Source: Streptomyces sp. NA02950
GTDB taxonomy: Bacteria; Actinomycetota; Actinomycetes; Streptomycetales; Streptomycetaceae
Length of the DNA: 64,000 bases
Reading direction: 5' to 3'
NCBI RefSeq assembly: GCF_013364155.1
Contig: NZ_CP054916.1
Location: 1,673,001-1,737,000, forward strand
Part shown: in pieces, positions 54,789 through 63,599 of the stretch
How positions within the stretch are numbered: the first letter of the stretch is position 1
How the letters are laid out: each line of letters opens with the position of its first letter
Made by a program: the position numbers and the translations under genes
The notes under the pieces: generated by a model
What the model was told of the DNA's origin: nothing
Databases searched by the model: none
What the model saw: only the letters and a program-made list of their open reading frames with translations

Positions 54789-55961
54789 TCAGTGGCTCTC
54801 CGGGCCCGCGAGAGCGCGGGCGATGACCACCCGTTGGATCTGGTTGGTGCCTTCCACGATCTGAAGGACCTTGGCCTCGCGCATGAACCGCTCCACGGGG
54901 AAGTCCGCCGTGTAGCCGTATCCGCCGAGCAGCTGGACCGCGTCGGTGGTGACGCGCATCGCGGTGTCGGTGCAGAACAGCTTGGCCATGGCCGCCTGCT
55001 TGGAGAACGGGCGGCCCGCGTCCCGCAGCCGGGCGGCGGCCAGATAGAGCGCGCGCCCGGCCTCGATCTGGGTCGCCATGTCGGCCAGCATGAAGCGCAG
55101 CCCCTGGAAATCGGCTATCGGGCGGTCGAACTGGCGGCGCTGCGCGGTGTACGCGAGCGCCTCGTCCAAGGCCGCCTGGGCGACGCCGATCGCGCAGGCC
55201 GCGATGCCCAGCCGCCCCGCGTCGAGGGCGGACAGGGCGATGGCGAAGCCCTGCCCCTCGTCGCCGATGCGCCGGGCGTCGGGGACCCGGACGCCGTCGA
55301 GGTGGATCTGCGCGGTGGGCGAGCCCTTCATGCCCATCTTGTGCTCGGGCGCGGCGGCGCTGAGCCCGGGTGCGTCACCGGGGACGAGGAACGCGCTGAT
55401 GCCACGGGTGCGCTCGGGGCCGGTGCGGGCGAGCACGGTGTAGAAGTCGGCGATACCGCCATGGGTGATCCACGCCTTGGTGCCCTCCAGCGTCCATGTG
55501 TCCCCGTCGCGGGTGGCACGGGTGGTGAGGGCGGCGGCGTCGGAGCCGGAGGAGGGCTCGGACAGGCAGTACGCGCCGAGCAGTCCGCCGCCCAGCATCG
55601 CGGGCAGGTGCTCGGCCAGCTGCTGCTTGCTGCCGAAACCGGCGAGGGCGTGGCAGGCCAGGGTGTGCACGCTGACGCCGAGACCGACGGTGAGCCGGGC
55701 CGCGGCCAGCTCCTCGAGCACCTGGAGGTAGACCTCGTACGGCTGGTCGCCGCCGCCGAACTCCTCGGGGTGGACCAGCCCCAGCAGTCCGGACTCGGAC
55801 AGCAGGGTGAACAGCTCGCGGGGGAAGCGGCCGGCCGCTTCCTCCTCGGCGGCACGAGGCTTGATCTCGCGGTCGATCAGCTCACGTACGAGCGCGATCA
55901 GATCGCGCGCCTCATCGGTGGGCAGTTCGCGTTCCACCGGCTGCGGGCCGTGGTCGGTCAT
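54789..55961 (-). CDS. Acyl-CoA dehydrogenase
   Basis: 390 residues, full-length ACAD fold. FAD and substrate motifs are AYCLSEPSSGSDAAALTTRA, WITHGGIADFYTVLARTG, 'RRQFDRPIADFQGLRFMLAD', 'AVQLLGGYGYTADFPVERF' and 'REAKVLQIVEGTNQIQRVVI'. The catalytic Glu of short/medium-chain enzymes falls in QIVEGTNQ. It introduces the alpha-beta double bond in fatty or branched-chain acyl-CoA degradation. GAGGAG lies 9 nt before the ATG. An ETF partner is not in the window. Confidence 0.96.
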   Translation of the reverse strand: MTDHGPQPVERELPTDEARDLIALVRELIDREIKPRAAEEEAAGRFPRELFTLLSESGLLGLVHPEEFGGGDQPYEVYLQVLEELAAARLTVGLGVSVHTLACHALAGFGSKQQLAEHLPAMLGGGLLGAYCLSEPSSGSDAAALTTRATRDGDTWTLEGTKAWITHGGIADFYTVLARTGPERTRGISAFLVPGDAPGLSAAAPEHKMGMKGSPTAQIHLDGVRVPDARRIGDEGQGFAIALSALDAGRLGIAACAIGVAQAALDEALAYTAQRRQFDRPIADFQGLRFMLADMATQIEAGRALYLAAARLRDAGRPFSKQAAMAKLFCTDTAMRVTTDAVQLLGGYGYTADFPVERFMREAKVLQIVEGTNQIQRVVIARALAGPESH

Positions 55962-56148
55962 GGCGGCGCTCTCCTCTCCCTGTAGGGCACGGCGGCGGCG
56001 GGCGGCCGAGGATGTGGCGGCGCCGCCGTTGTCACCGCTGGCCGGCCGGTTCCCGTCGGGTCTCGAGCGGGTGATGACCTGCACCGCGGCGGTTGGAGTA
56101 TGCCCGATCGGCAGCGGTCCGTCACCGGTCGATCGATCTTCAACCACC

Positions 56149-56172
56149 TTCTCGGACAGCTTCTCGGACAGC
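56149..56172. repeat. 12-bp tandem duplication
   Basis: TTCTCGGACAGC occurs twice head-to-tail in the divergent acyl-CoA dehydrogenase/chitinase gap. Confidence 0.8.
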
Positions 56173-56200
56173 GCGCGGGGCGGCACGCCGGGCGGGGCAC

Positions 56201-56238
56201 GGGACGGTGCGGAACGGTGCGGAACGGTGCGGAACGGG
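56201..56238. repeat. 10-bp tandem repeat
   Basis: The decamer GGAACGGTGC is repeated, with imperfect first and last copies, about four times just upstream of the chitinase promoter. Confidence 0.8.
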
Positions 56239-56255
56239 ACGCCGAACAGAAGAGC

Positions 56256-56299
56256 ATTGGCCCAGACCATTGACCCCACTGGTCTAGTCCATCTAACGT
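56256..56299 (+). promoter_or_regulatory. Chitinase promoter with two DasR-type (dre) sites
   Basis: TTGACC (56270-56275) and TAACGT (56294-56299) are 18 nt apart and form a good promoter. Two 16-bp sites resemble the DasR operator ACTGGTCTAGACCACT: ATTGGCCCAGACCATT (56256-56271, 12/16) and ACTGGTCTAGTCCATC (56278-56293, 13/16). The second lies wholly between -35 and -10. DasR is the GlcNAc-responsive GntR repressor that controls chitinases in Streptomyces. Confidence 0.8.
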
Positions 56300-56389
56300 T
56301 TCTGCACCGCGCCCTGCGCGTGCATGTCAAGATTTGGGCAGGTCGTCGGGCACTTCACTTCTCCCCTCACCCCCCACCGAGGAGATTCC

Positions 56390-57679
<1,290 letters not shown>

Positions 57680-57699
57680 CCCTCCGCACCACCCCCCCA

Positions 57700-57730
57700 G
57701 GGCGGGGAGCCGCGCTCCGGCTCCCCGCCC
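57700..57730. terminator. Hairpin terminator after the chitinase gene
   Basis: GGGCGGGGAGCCG pairs over 13 bp with CGGCTCCCCGCCC around a 5-nt loop, 20 bp past the stop codon. Confidence 0.85.
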
Positions 57731-57853
57731 GTGGCATGCGCCGCGTCGTCCGCGGGAGCGCTCCGGTTCCCCGGGACGGACAGGAGGAATGTCACCCGGC
57801 GGCAGGGGCCCGGAGGGCGGCCGGGGTGGCTCCGGCCGTGCCACGATGCGGCG

Positions 57854-58093
57854 ATGACTTCACGTCAGCACAGCCCCTTCGTGCTCCTGACCGCCTTCGT
57901 CCTGCTGCTCGCCGCGATGTTCGGCGCGGCCTACGCGGTCGGGGCGGCGGTGGGCCCCGTCGCCCCCGGAATGCACGACGGCGGCGGTTCCGGGTCCGGG
58001 ACCGGTCCTGGTGACGGCCGTACCGGGCACGACGGCGGTGGGGCGGACGGCGGTGGCATGGGCGGGATGCACGGCATGGGGACAGCCCGATGA
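57854..58093 (+). CDS. Small membrane-anchored protein with Gly/His/Met-rich tail
   Basis: 79 residues: one membrane helix (VLLTAFVLLLAAMFGAAYAV) and an extracytoplasmic tail rich in Gly, Asp, His and Met (MHDGGGSGSG, HDGGGADGGGMGGMHGMG). The stop overlaps the ATG of the copper ATPase, so the two are coupled. The Met/His pattern and coupling suggest it binds copper at the membrane surface, handing it to or from the pump; this is inference. Confidence 0.75.
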   Translation: MTSRQHSPFVLLTAFVLLLAAMFGAAYAVGAAVGPVAPGMHDGGGSGSGTGPGDGRTGHDGGGADGGGMGGMHGMGTAR

Positions 58094-60426
58094 GCGCTCC
58101 CCCGGCCACCGGATCCACGTCCTTCACCACCGAGTTGGTGGTGGGCGGGATGACCTGTGCTGCGTGTGTGCGACGCGTCGAGAAGCGGCTCGGCCGGGTC
58201 GGGGGCGTCGAGGCGAGCGTCAACCTGGCCACGGGGCGGGCCCGGGTGACCCACCCGGCCGCCGTGCCGACGGCCGAACTGGTGGCGGCCGTGGAGGGCG
58301 CGGGCTTCACCGCCCGGCCGGTGCCGCCCCCGGGCCCGCCGCCGGGGCCGCCGCCGGGGCCGTCCGCGAAGCGGGCCACGGCAGAGGGAGCCGGGACAGA
58401 GGCGGCCGACCGGCACCGCGTACCGGTCACCGCGCTGCTCTCGGCGCCGGTCCTGGTGCTCTCCATGGTCCCGGCCCTCCAGTTCCGCAACTGGCAGTGG
58501 CTGTGCTTCGTCCTGACAGCACCGGTGGTGGTCTGGAGCTCCTGGCCGTTCCACACCCGTGCACTGCGCGGGCTGCGGCACGGCGCGGCGACGATGGACA
58601 CGCTCGTCTCGCTGGGCGTCCTCGCCTCGTTCTCGTGGTCCGCGTACGCCCTGTTCCTCGGCGGCGCCGGGGATCCGTCGATGCGGATGCCGTTCTCGCC
58701 GCTGCCGAGCGCTCCGGGCGGCACACCGCATGTGTATCTGGAAGCGGCCGTCGGCGTCCCGCTGTTCGTCCTCACCGGACGGCTGCTCGAGGCGCGCGCC
58801 CGGCACGGCACCGGCTCCGCGCTGCGCGCCCTGGCCTCGCTCACGGTCAAGGACGTCGTCCTCGCGGCGGACGGGGACACACCGGAACGCCGTGTCCCCA
58901 TCGGTGAGTTGGGCGTCGGCGACCGGTTCGTGGTGCGCCCCGGGGAACGGGTGGCCACCGACGGCGTGGTCACGGCGGGCGGTTCGGCCCTCGATCTGTC
59001 GCTGGTGACGGGCGAGAGCGCACCGGTCGAGGTGGCTGCGGGCTCGCCGGTCGTGGGTGGCGCGGTCAACTCCGGCGGACTGCTGGAGGTACGGGCCGAG
59101 GCGGTCGGGGCCGACACCCGACTGGCCCGGATCGCCCGTCTGGTGGCCGACGCCCAGTCCGGCAAGGCACGCGCGCAGCGGCTCGCGGACGCCATCGCCG
59201 CCGTGTTCGTACCGGCCGTGCTCGCGGTCGCCGTCAGCGTGCTCGGCTTCTGGCTGGGCGCGGGCGCGGCCCCCGAGGCGGCCGTCACGGCCGCGGTGGC
59301 CGTCCTGGTCGTGGCCTGCCCCTGTGCGCTGGGTCTTGCCACCCCCACCGCCCTGCTCGCCGCCACCGGCCGCGGCGCCCAACTCGGCATCCTGGTCAGC
59401 GGTCCGCGCGCGCTGGAGCGGCTGCGTCGGGTGGACACCGTGGTCCTCGACAAGACGGGCACGCTGACCCACGGGGTGATGGAGGTGGCCGAGGTGACCT
59501 CCCGCGCCCGGCCCGACGGCCTCGGCCGGGCCGAGGCGGTCCGGTTGGCCGGCGCGGCCGAACACGGCTCGGAACACCCGATCGGCCGCGCCCTGGTGGC
59601 GTACGCCGGTACCGCACTGCCGCCGGTGACCGAGTTCGTGGCGACGCCCGGACGCGGGGTGACCGGCCGGGTCGAGGGCCACCACGTGGAACTGCTCCGT
59701 CCTGACGACCAGCCCCTTCCACCCGAACTCGGCGACGCCGCGGAGGCCGCCGGACGGGAGGGGCACACCGCCGTGGTGCTGTGGGTCGACGGACGGGCCG
59801 AGGCGGTCTTCGCGCTCGGGGACGGCCTCCGCTCCGGCGGCTACCGCGCCGTCGACCATCTCAAACGGCTGGGCCTGAGGCCCGTGCTCGCCACTGGCGA
59901 CGGACCCGCCGCCGCCCGCTCTGCCGCCGGGCAACTCGGCATCGACGAGGTGCGCTCCCGGATGACGCCCGAGGGCAAGGCCGAGCTGGTGCGGGAGTTG
60001 CGGGCACGTGGGCACCGGGTCGCGGTCGTCGGCGACGGGGTGAACGACGCCGCCGCCCTCGCCCACGCCGACCTCGGCATCGCCATGGGCGGCGGCACCG
60101 ACGCGGCGATCGGCGCGGCCGATGTGACACTGGTGCGCGAGGACATCCACGCGCTCGCCGACGCGGTCCGGCTGGCCCGTCGCACCCTGGGCACCGTACG
60201 GGCCAATCTGCTGTGGGCGTTCGGCTACAACCTCCTCACCCTGCCGCTGGCGGCCGTCGGCCGGCTCGGCCCGATGGTGGCCGCCGCCGCGATGTCCGTC
60301 AGTTCGGTCGTGGTGGTCGGCAACAGCCTGCGGCTGCGCGGCTGGGAGCCGTCGGGGGCGCGTGGATCGCGCGGGATGCGCGGGATGCGCGGGATGCGCG
60401 GGTCGCTGGGGAGGTCCGGCCGGTGA
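58090..60426 (+). CDS. copA: Copper-translocating P1B-type ATPase
   Basis: 778 residues. One N-terminal heavy-metal domain (ELVVGGMTCAACVRRVEKRL, Cys23 and Cys26) is joined by a PPPGPPPGPPPG hinge to the P-type ATPase core: LSLVTGESAPVEV (actuator), VVACPCALGLATPTALLAAT (membrane CPC), VVLDKTGTLTHG (phosphorylated Asp), AEHGSEHPIGRALV (HP) and VAVVGDGVNDAAALAHADLG. These mark a Cu(I) exporter. The C-terminus ends in a repeated RGMRGMRGMRG tract encoded by a 9-bp tandem repeat. Confidence 0.96.
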   Translation: MSAPPATGSTSFTTELVVGGMTCAACVRRVEKRLGRVGGVEASVNLATGRARVTHPAAVPTAELVAAVEGAGFTARPVPPPGPPPGPPPGPSAKRATAEGAGTEAADRHRVPVTALLSAPVLVLSMVPALQFRNWQWLCFVLTAPVVVWSSWPFHTRALRGLRHGAATMDTLVSLGVLASFSWSAYALFLGGAGDPSMRMPFSPLPSAPGGTPHVYLEAAVGVPLFVLTGRLLEARARHGTGSALRALASLTVKDVVLAADGDTPERRVPIGELGVGDRFVVRPGERVATDGVVTAGGSALDLSLVTGESAPVEVAAGSPVVGGAVNSGGLLEVRAEAVGADTRLARIARLVADAQSGKARAQRLADAIAAVFVPAVLAVAVSVLGFWLGAGAAPEAAVTAAVAVLVVACPCALGLATPTALLAATGRGAQLGILVSGPRALERLRRVDTVVLDKTGTLTHGVMEVAEVTSRARPDGLGRAEAVRLAGAAEHGSEHPIGRALVAYAGTALPPVTEFVATPGRGVTGRVEGHHVELLRPDDQPLPPELGDAAEAAGREGHTAVVLWVDGRAEAVFALGDGLRSGGYRAVDHLKRLGLRPVLATGDGPAAARSAAGQLGIDEVRSRMTPEGKAELVRELRARGHRVAVVGDGVNDAAALAHADLGIAMGGGTDAAIGAADVTLVREDIHALADAVRLARRTLGTVRANLLWAFGYNLLTLPLAAVGRLGPMVAAAAMSVSSVVVVGNSLRLRGWEPSGARGSRGMRGMRGMRGSLGRSGR

Positions 60427-60932
60427 TGAGCTCCCTGCTGCGTGCCGCGCCGGCGCCCGTCGTCGCGTGTGCGCTCACCCTCGTCGGGCTCGTCGCCTGG
60501 ACGGTGACCGGTGCCGCGGGCTCCCCCGCCGACGTCCACGTCACCCGCGCCCGAGTGCTGCTGCCCTCGAACCCCGACGCCACCGCCGCCTTCTTCGACC
60601 TGCGCAATACAGGTGGCGCGGACGACGAACTCCTGTGCGTCACCACGCCGTTGACCGATCGCGCCATGCTCAGCCGCCGGGTCGTACGGCGTGGCGCGGG
60701 CTCGATGCGCATGGTGTCCTCGGCGCGTATCGCCGCCCACGGCACCCTGCGGATGTCGGCGGAGGAGCTGGATGTGATGCTCCGGCCCGCGCCGAGGCGG
60801 TTGCGGGCCGGTGACCGGGTGCCGTTCGTGCTGCACTTCCGTGAGAGCGGGCGGGTTCGGGTGGCGGCTGTTGCGGTCCGGCCGGGCACCGCGGCGGACC
60901 GAGCGGCGTCTCCTCGCATGCCCGGCACATGA
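60426..60932 (+). CDS. PCu(A)C-like copper chaperone, periplasmic
   Basis: 168 residues starting at an ATG whose first base is the last base of the copA stop; a GTG at 60423 is also possible. An N-terminal signal anchor (VVACALTLVGLVAWTVTGAA) is followed by a cupredoxin-like PCuAC domain: NPDATAAFFDLRNTGGADDE, 'MRMVSSARIAAHGTLRMSAE', ELDVMLRPAPRRLRAGDRVP. Of the usual H(M)...M...HxM ligand set, the canonical His before VML is Asp and several positions are Met-rich instead, so copper affinity may differ. Coupling to copA supports a copper role. Confidence 0.85.
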   Translation: MSSLLRAAPAPVVACALTLVGLVAWTVTGAAGSPADVHVTRARVLLPSNPDATAAFFDLRNTGGADDELLCVTTPLTDRAMLSRRVVRRGAGSMRMVSSARIAAHGTLRMSAEELDVMLRPAPRRLRAGDRVPFVLHFRESGRVRVAAVAVRPGTAADRAASPRMPGT

Positions 60933-60933
60933 G

Positions 60934-60984
60934 GCGGTGATCAGGGCCCTCTTCGGGTGTGAGGAGGGCCCGTGATCACACCGC
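60934..60984. terminator. Hairpin terminator after the copper operon
   Basis: GCGGTGATCAGGGCCCTC pairs with the complementary arm ending 60984, with two small bulges and a 12-nt loop, directly after the chaperone stop. Confidence 0.75.
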
Positions 60985-61402
60985 CCGGCGTGGCACCGGG
61001 GCGTTCGGCACCGGCCGCCCCCCGCCGGCCGGTGCGCGGCGGCCGACACGGGGTCGCCACGCCGCGCAGACGATGCTGCCGTCTCCCGCGCGACGCGTCG
61101 TTGGCAACGGGCGCCGGGCGATTGGCACACGGCGCCACGGTGTTCCGTTCGGCGCGTCCGGGCGTCGACGGGCCCTACGGCCGGACGCCGGCGCCCCTGG
61201 GGCGGTCCTCAGCCGTCCCTGGGGCGGCCCTCGGCCACGTCCCTGGCCGGCCCCCGCAGCCACTCTCCGAACGGCGCTCGGCGAGCTCTCCAGCGGCAAC
61301 CCGGCAGCACGCCGACGCACCCCCGGCGGCTCTCCGGCAGTGCGTGGCGGCCCGCTCGGCGAGCTCTCCAGCGGCCCCGGCCACGGCGCCGTCCCCGCGC
61401 CC
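60985..61402. other. Non-coding gap with a 22-bp direct repeat
   Basis: About 420 bp between convergent units. The string GCTCGGCGAGCTCTCCAGCG(GC) occurs at 61276 and 61354, 78 bp apart. No open frame has a ribosome site or recognisable product. Nothing else is seen. Confidence 0.6.
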
Positions 61403-61437
61403 CCGGCCGGTCACGCGACCGTCGCGTGACCGGCCGG
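61403..61437 (-). terminator. Hairpin terminator of the ECF sigma gene
   Basis: CCGGCCGGTCACGCGA pairs perfectly over 16 bp with TCGCGTGACCGGCCGG around a 3-nt loop, 8 bp past the sigma-factor stop. Confidence 0.9.
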
Positions 61438-61444
61438 TCGGCCG

Positions 61445-62089
61445 CTACCCGGTGCCCGCCAACTCGGGTTCGCACAGGGCCGACGGGAGCCCGTCGGGCT
61501 GGTCCGGCGCCGTCAGCTCGCCGATCAGGGCCTCGCGGGCGCGGGCCACCCGGGAGCGGACCGTGCCCACCGGGCAGCCCGCGACGACGGCCGCCTCGGC
61601 GTACGGCAGACCCAGCATCTGGGTCAGCACGAACGCCTCGCGCCGCTCGTACGGCAGCAGCGCCAGCAGTTGCGTCAGCGCCACGCCCTCGTCGAAGCCG
61701 ACGACCGGCAGCCCCCGGCTCTGGGTGCGTTCGGCCGCCGCCTGCCAGTCGTCGGTGTCCGACAGCCGCGGACGGGCCGCGTTGCGGCGCAGCCGGTCGA
61801 CCACCGTGCGGCGGGCGATCGACAGCAGCCAGGTGCGCGCGGAGGACCGGGCCTCGAAGCGCGGCAGACCGCCCAGCGCGCGCAGATACGTCTCCTGTAC
61901 GAGGTCGTCGGCCGACTGCGGATCGTCGCTCAGCCGCGACACATAGCGCCACACATCGCGCTGGGTGGCGCGGATGAAGCGGTCGACGGCGTCGGGGTCG
62001 CCACCGCGCGCGGCGAGCGCCCAGGCCGTCACGGTCTCGTCGTCACGCTCCGGCACGGGCACCTCCGGTCGCCGCGCGGCGGACACCAT
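61445..62089 (-). CDS. ECF-type RNA polymerase sigma factor
   Basis: 214 residues with sigma regions 2 and 4 only. Region 2 is AVDRFIRATQRDVWRYVSRL followed by ADDLVQETYLRALGGLPRFE and ARTWLLSIARRTVVDRLRRN. Region 4 is ALTQLLALLPYERREAFVLT, 'MLGLPYAEAAVVAGCPVGTV' and RSRVARAREALIGEL. It would direct a small stress or envelope regulon. The start ATG lies 17 bp from the divergent zinc-finger gene start; GTG 62062 or 62056 are alternatives with no better ribosome site. Confidence 0.93.
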   Translation of the reverse strand: MVSAARRPEVPVPERDDETVTAWALAARGGDPDAVDRFIRATQRDVWRYVSRLSDDPQSADDLVQETYLRALGGLPRFEARSSARTWLLSIARRTVVDRLRRNAARPRLSDTDDWQAAAERTQSRGLPVVGFDEGVALTQLLALLPYERREAFVLTQMLGLPYAEAAVVAGCPVGTVRSRVARAREALIGELTAPDQPDGLPSALCEPELAGTG

Positions 62090-62105
62090 CGGGGACGATG
62101 AGGGA

Positions 62106-62324
62106 GTGAGCTGCGCAGCGTTCCGTACCGCCCTCTCCGCTCGTGTCGACGGCGAGGCGCTCCCGCCGGAGATGCCGGAGGGGGCGCTCGACGCCCATCT
62201 GCGGGTGTGCCCGGAGTGCCGTGGCTGGGGTGAACGAGCCCGGGAACTGCGGGAGTTGGCGGCACGCATCGACGATGCGCGGTTCGACGGCGCACGGCTC
62301 GAGGTGCGCTTCGACCGGGAGTGA
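62106..62324 (+). CDS. Small zinc-finger anti-sigma-like protein
   Basis: 72 residues, GTG start. The motif DAHLRVCPECRGWGERAREL gives the His-x3-Cys-x2-Cys core of the ZAS (zf-HC2) anti-sigma domain, with CAAF near the N-terminus as a possible fourth ligand. There is no membrane segment, so it would be a soluble redox- or zinc-sensing anti-sigma factor, like RsrA in type. It is transcribed divergently from the ECF sigma gene rather than downstream of it. The shared 16-bp gap means both promoters overlap the partner's coding start. Confidence 0.8.
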   Translation: MSCAAFRTALSARVDGEALPPEMPEGALDAHLRVCPECRGWGERARELRELAARIDDARFDGARLEVRFDRE

Positions 62325-62497
62325 GCGCCCCGGGGCCGGGGCGGGGAGAGTGGCCGGGGCCGGATGCCGTCGTGGCACGGCCGGGCGGCTGCGGGCAGGG
62401 GTCATCGCCTGCGGTCCTTCCTGGAGTCCGGACACCGCCGCTGGGCGGTCGGTCCGGTGACACGGTTCGGTGTGCGGGTGCCGTCGCGTGGCGCCCC

Positions 62498-63166
62498 TCA
62501 GAGGGCGGGGACGGCGGACCGCACCGGCGGACCTCGGGTGGCGATGACATGGACGAGCAGCAGTCGGCGCAGCCGCTGCGCGGTGCCCTCGCGCGCGGCG
62601 CGCGGACGCGGTGGGCCGGGTGGCAGCGGGGTGCCGAGGAGCAGGGCCAGCAGCGGCGCGAAGAGCCGGGTGGCCAGGGTGCGTACCAGCCGGAAGAGCC
62701 GGAACACGGCCTGTTCGCCACCCGAGAGCCACATCCCGCACACCAGGGCCACCAGGACGTGGGCGGACCACATGCCGGGCGCGCCGTGGCCCATGACACC
62801 GTGGCCCATGGCGCCGTGCGCGGACATGGCGTCCATGGACATCGTGTCCATGGAGTCATGTGCGTGAAGGTGGCCGTGGGCCATGTGCGTGGCGTGGCGG
62901 GCATGTCCGGCCCCGGACATCGCACCGGCCCCCGGCGTCGAACCCGCTGCCCCGGCCGCCCCCGCCGTCAGCTCCTGCGCACGTGTGAAACCCATGTGCA
63001 GCGCCGACTGCGCCCCCACCGTCGCCGCCGTGATCAGCAGCGGCCCGCGCTCCCGCCCCGCCACGGCCCATGCGGCACCACCGGTGACCAGCACCGCCAC
63101 CCCGATGGCCCACCACGGCACACCCGTACCGGACATCACCGCGTGGCCGAGCGCGGCGAGCAGCAC
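62498..63166 (-). CDS. His/Met-rich integral membrane protein, possible metal role
   Basis: 222 residues with several helices (VPWWAIGVAVLVTGGAAWAV, 'WSAHVLVALVCGMWLSGGEQ', 'RTLATRLFAPLLALLLGTPL'). Between helices lies a loop crowded with His and Met (GHARHATHMAHGHLHAHDSM, 'DTMSMDAMSAHGAMGHGVMG', HGAPGMW). That composition suits Cu or other soft-metal binding, and the copper export operon is 2 kb away. The GTG start is forced: an in-frame TAG lies 10 codons upstream. The reading continues hydrophobic before it (LFAAVCVLL), so a CTG start near 63181 is possible. Confidence 0.75.
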   Translation of the reverse strand: MLLAALGHAVMSGTGVPWWAIGVAVLVTGGAAWAVAGRERGPLLITAATVGAQSALHMGFTRAQELTAGAAGAAGSTPGAGAMSGAGHARHATHMAHGHLHAHDSMDTMSMDAMSAHGAMGHGVMGHGAPGMWSAHVLVALVCGMWLSGGEQAVFRLFRLVRTLATRLFAPLLALLLGTPLPPGPPRPRAAREGTAQRLRRLLLVHVIATRGPPVRSAVPAL

Positions 63167-63422
63167 ACAGACCGCCGCGAACAGTGCTGCCCGCTACGCC
63201 CGTAGCCCGTGCCCCGCTTCCATGACGCCCTCATCGTCGCATTCGTGGCGTCCGCGCCGACGCCGGGGGCGCACTGACGCACCCCACCGTCCCATGAACG
63301 CGGAGAGGCGCCACGCCGTACCTGAACGCGACTTGTTCCGACTATTGCGGGGCATCCGCCTCACAAGGAAATCTGAACGCAGGCGGCCCCACACCGCCCG
63401 TGTGTGAACCAAAGGATCGATC

Positions 63423-63551
63423 ATGAGCTCCGAGCAGTGCCCGAACTGCGGTGGCCATCTCGCGGTCAACCAGGACGGGTGGAAGATCTGTCACTCCTGC
63501 GGCTATGCCTCGCCGCCCGGCGTCGCACCCGCCCCGTCCCTGCCCACCTGA
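63423..63551 (+). CDS. 42-residue zinc-ribbon protein
   Basis: A short gene with AAAGGA before its ATG. The protein has two knuckles, CPNCGGHL (Cys6, Cys9) and ICHSCGYASP (Cys23, Cys26), forming a four-Cys zinc ribbon, followed by a Pro/Ala tail. Such mini zinc ribbons usually bind nucleic acid or act as protein adaptors; no family member is recognised. It lies 49 bp before a GAF-domain gene. Confidence 0.7.
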   Translation: MSSEQCPNCGGHLAVNQDGWKICHSCGYASPPGVAPAPSLPT

Positions 63552-63599
63552 GCCCCCGGCCCCAGACCCCTCCGTCCGTACTGCTGAGCGAGGCCCCCC

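Noticed and set aside
57792..60150. Two long minus-strand frames over the copper ATPase
   Set aside because: All P-type ATPase motifs are on the plus strand. The minus frames have no recognisable domain.
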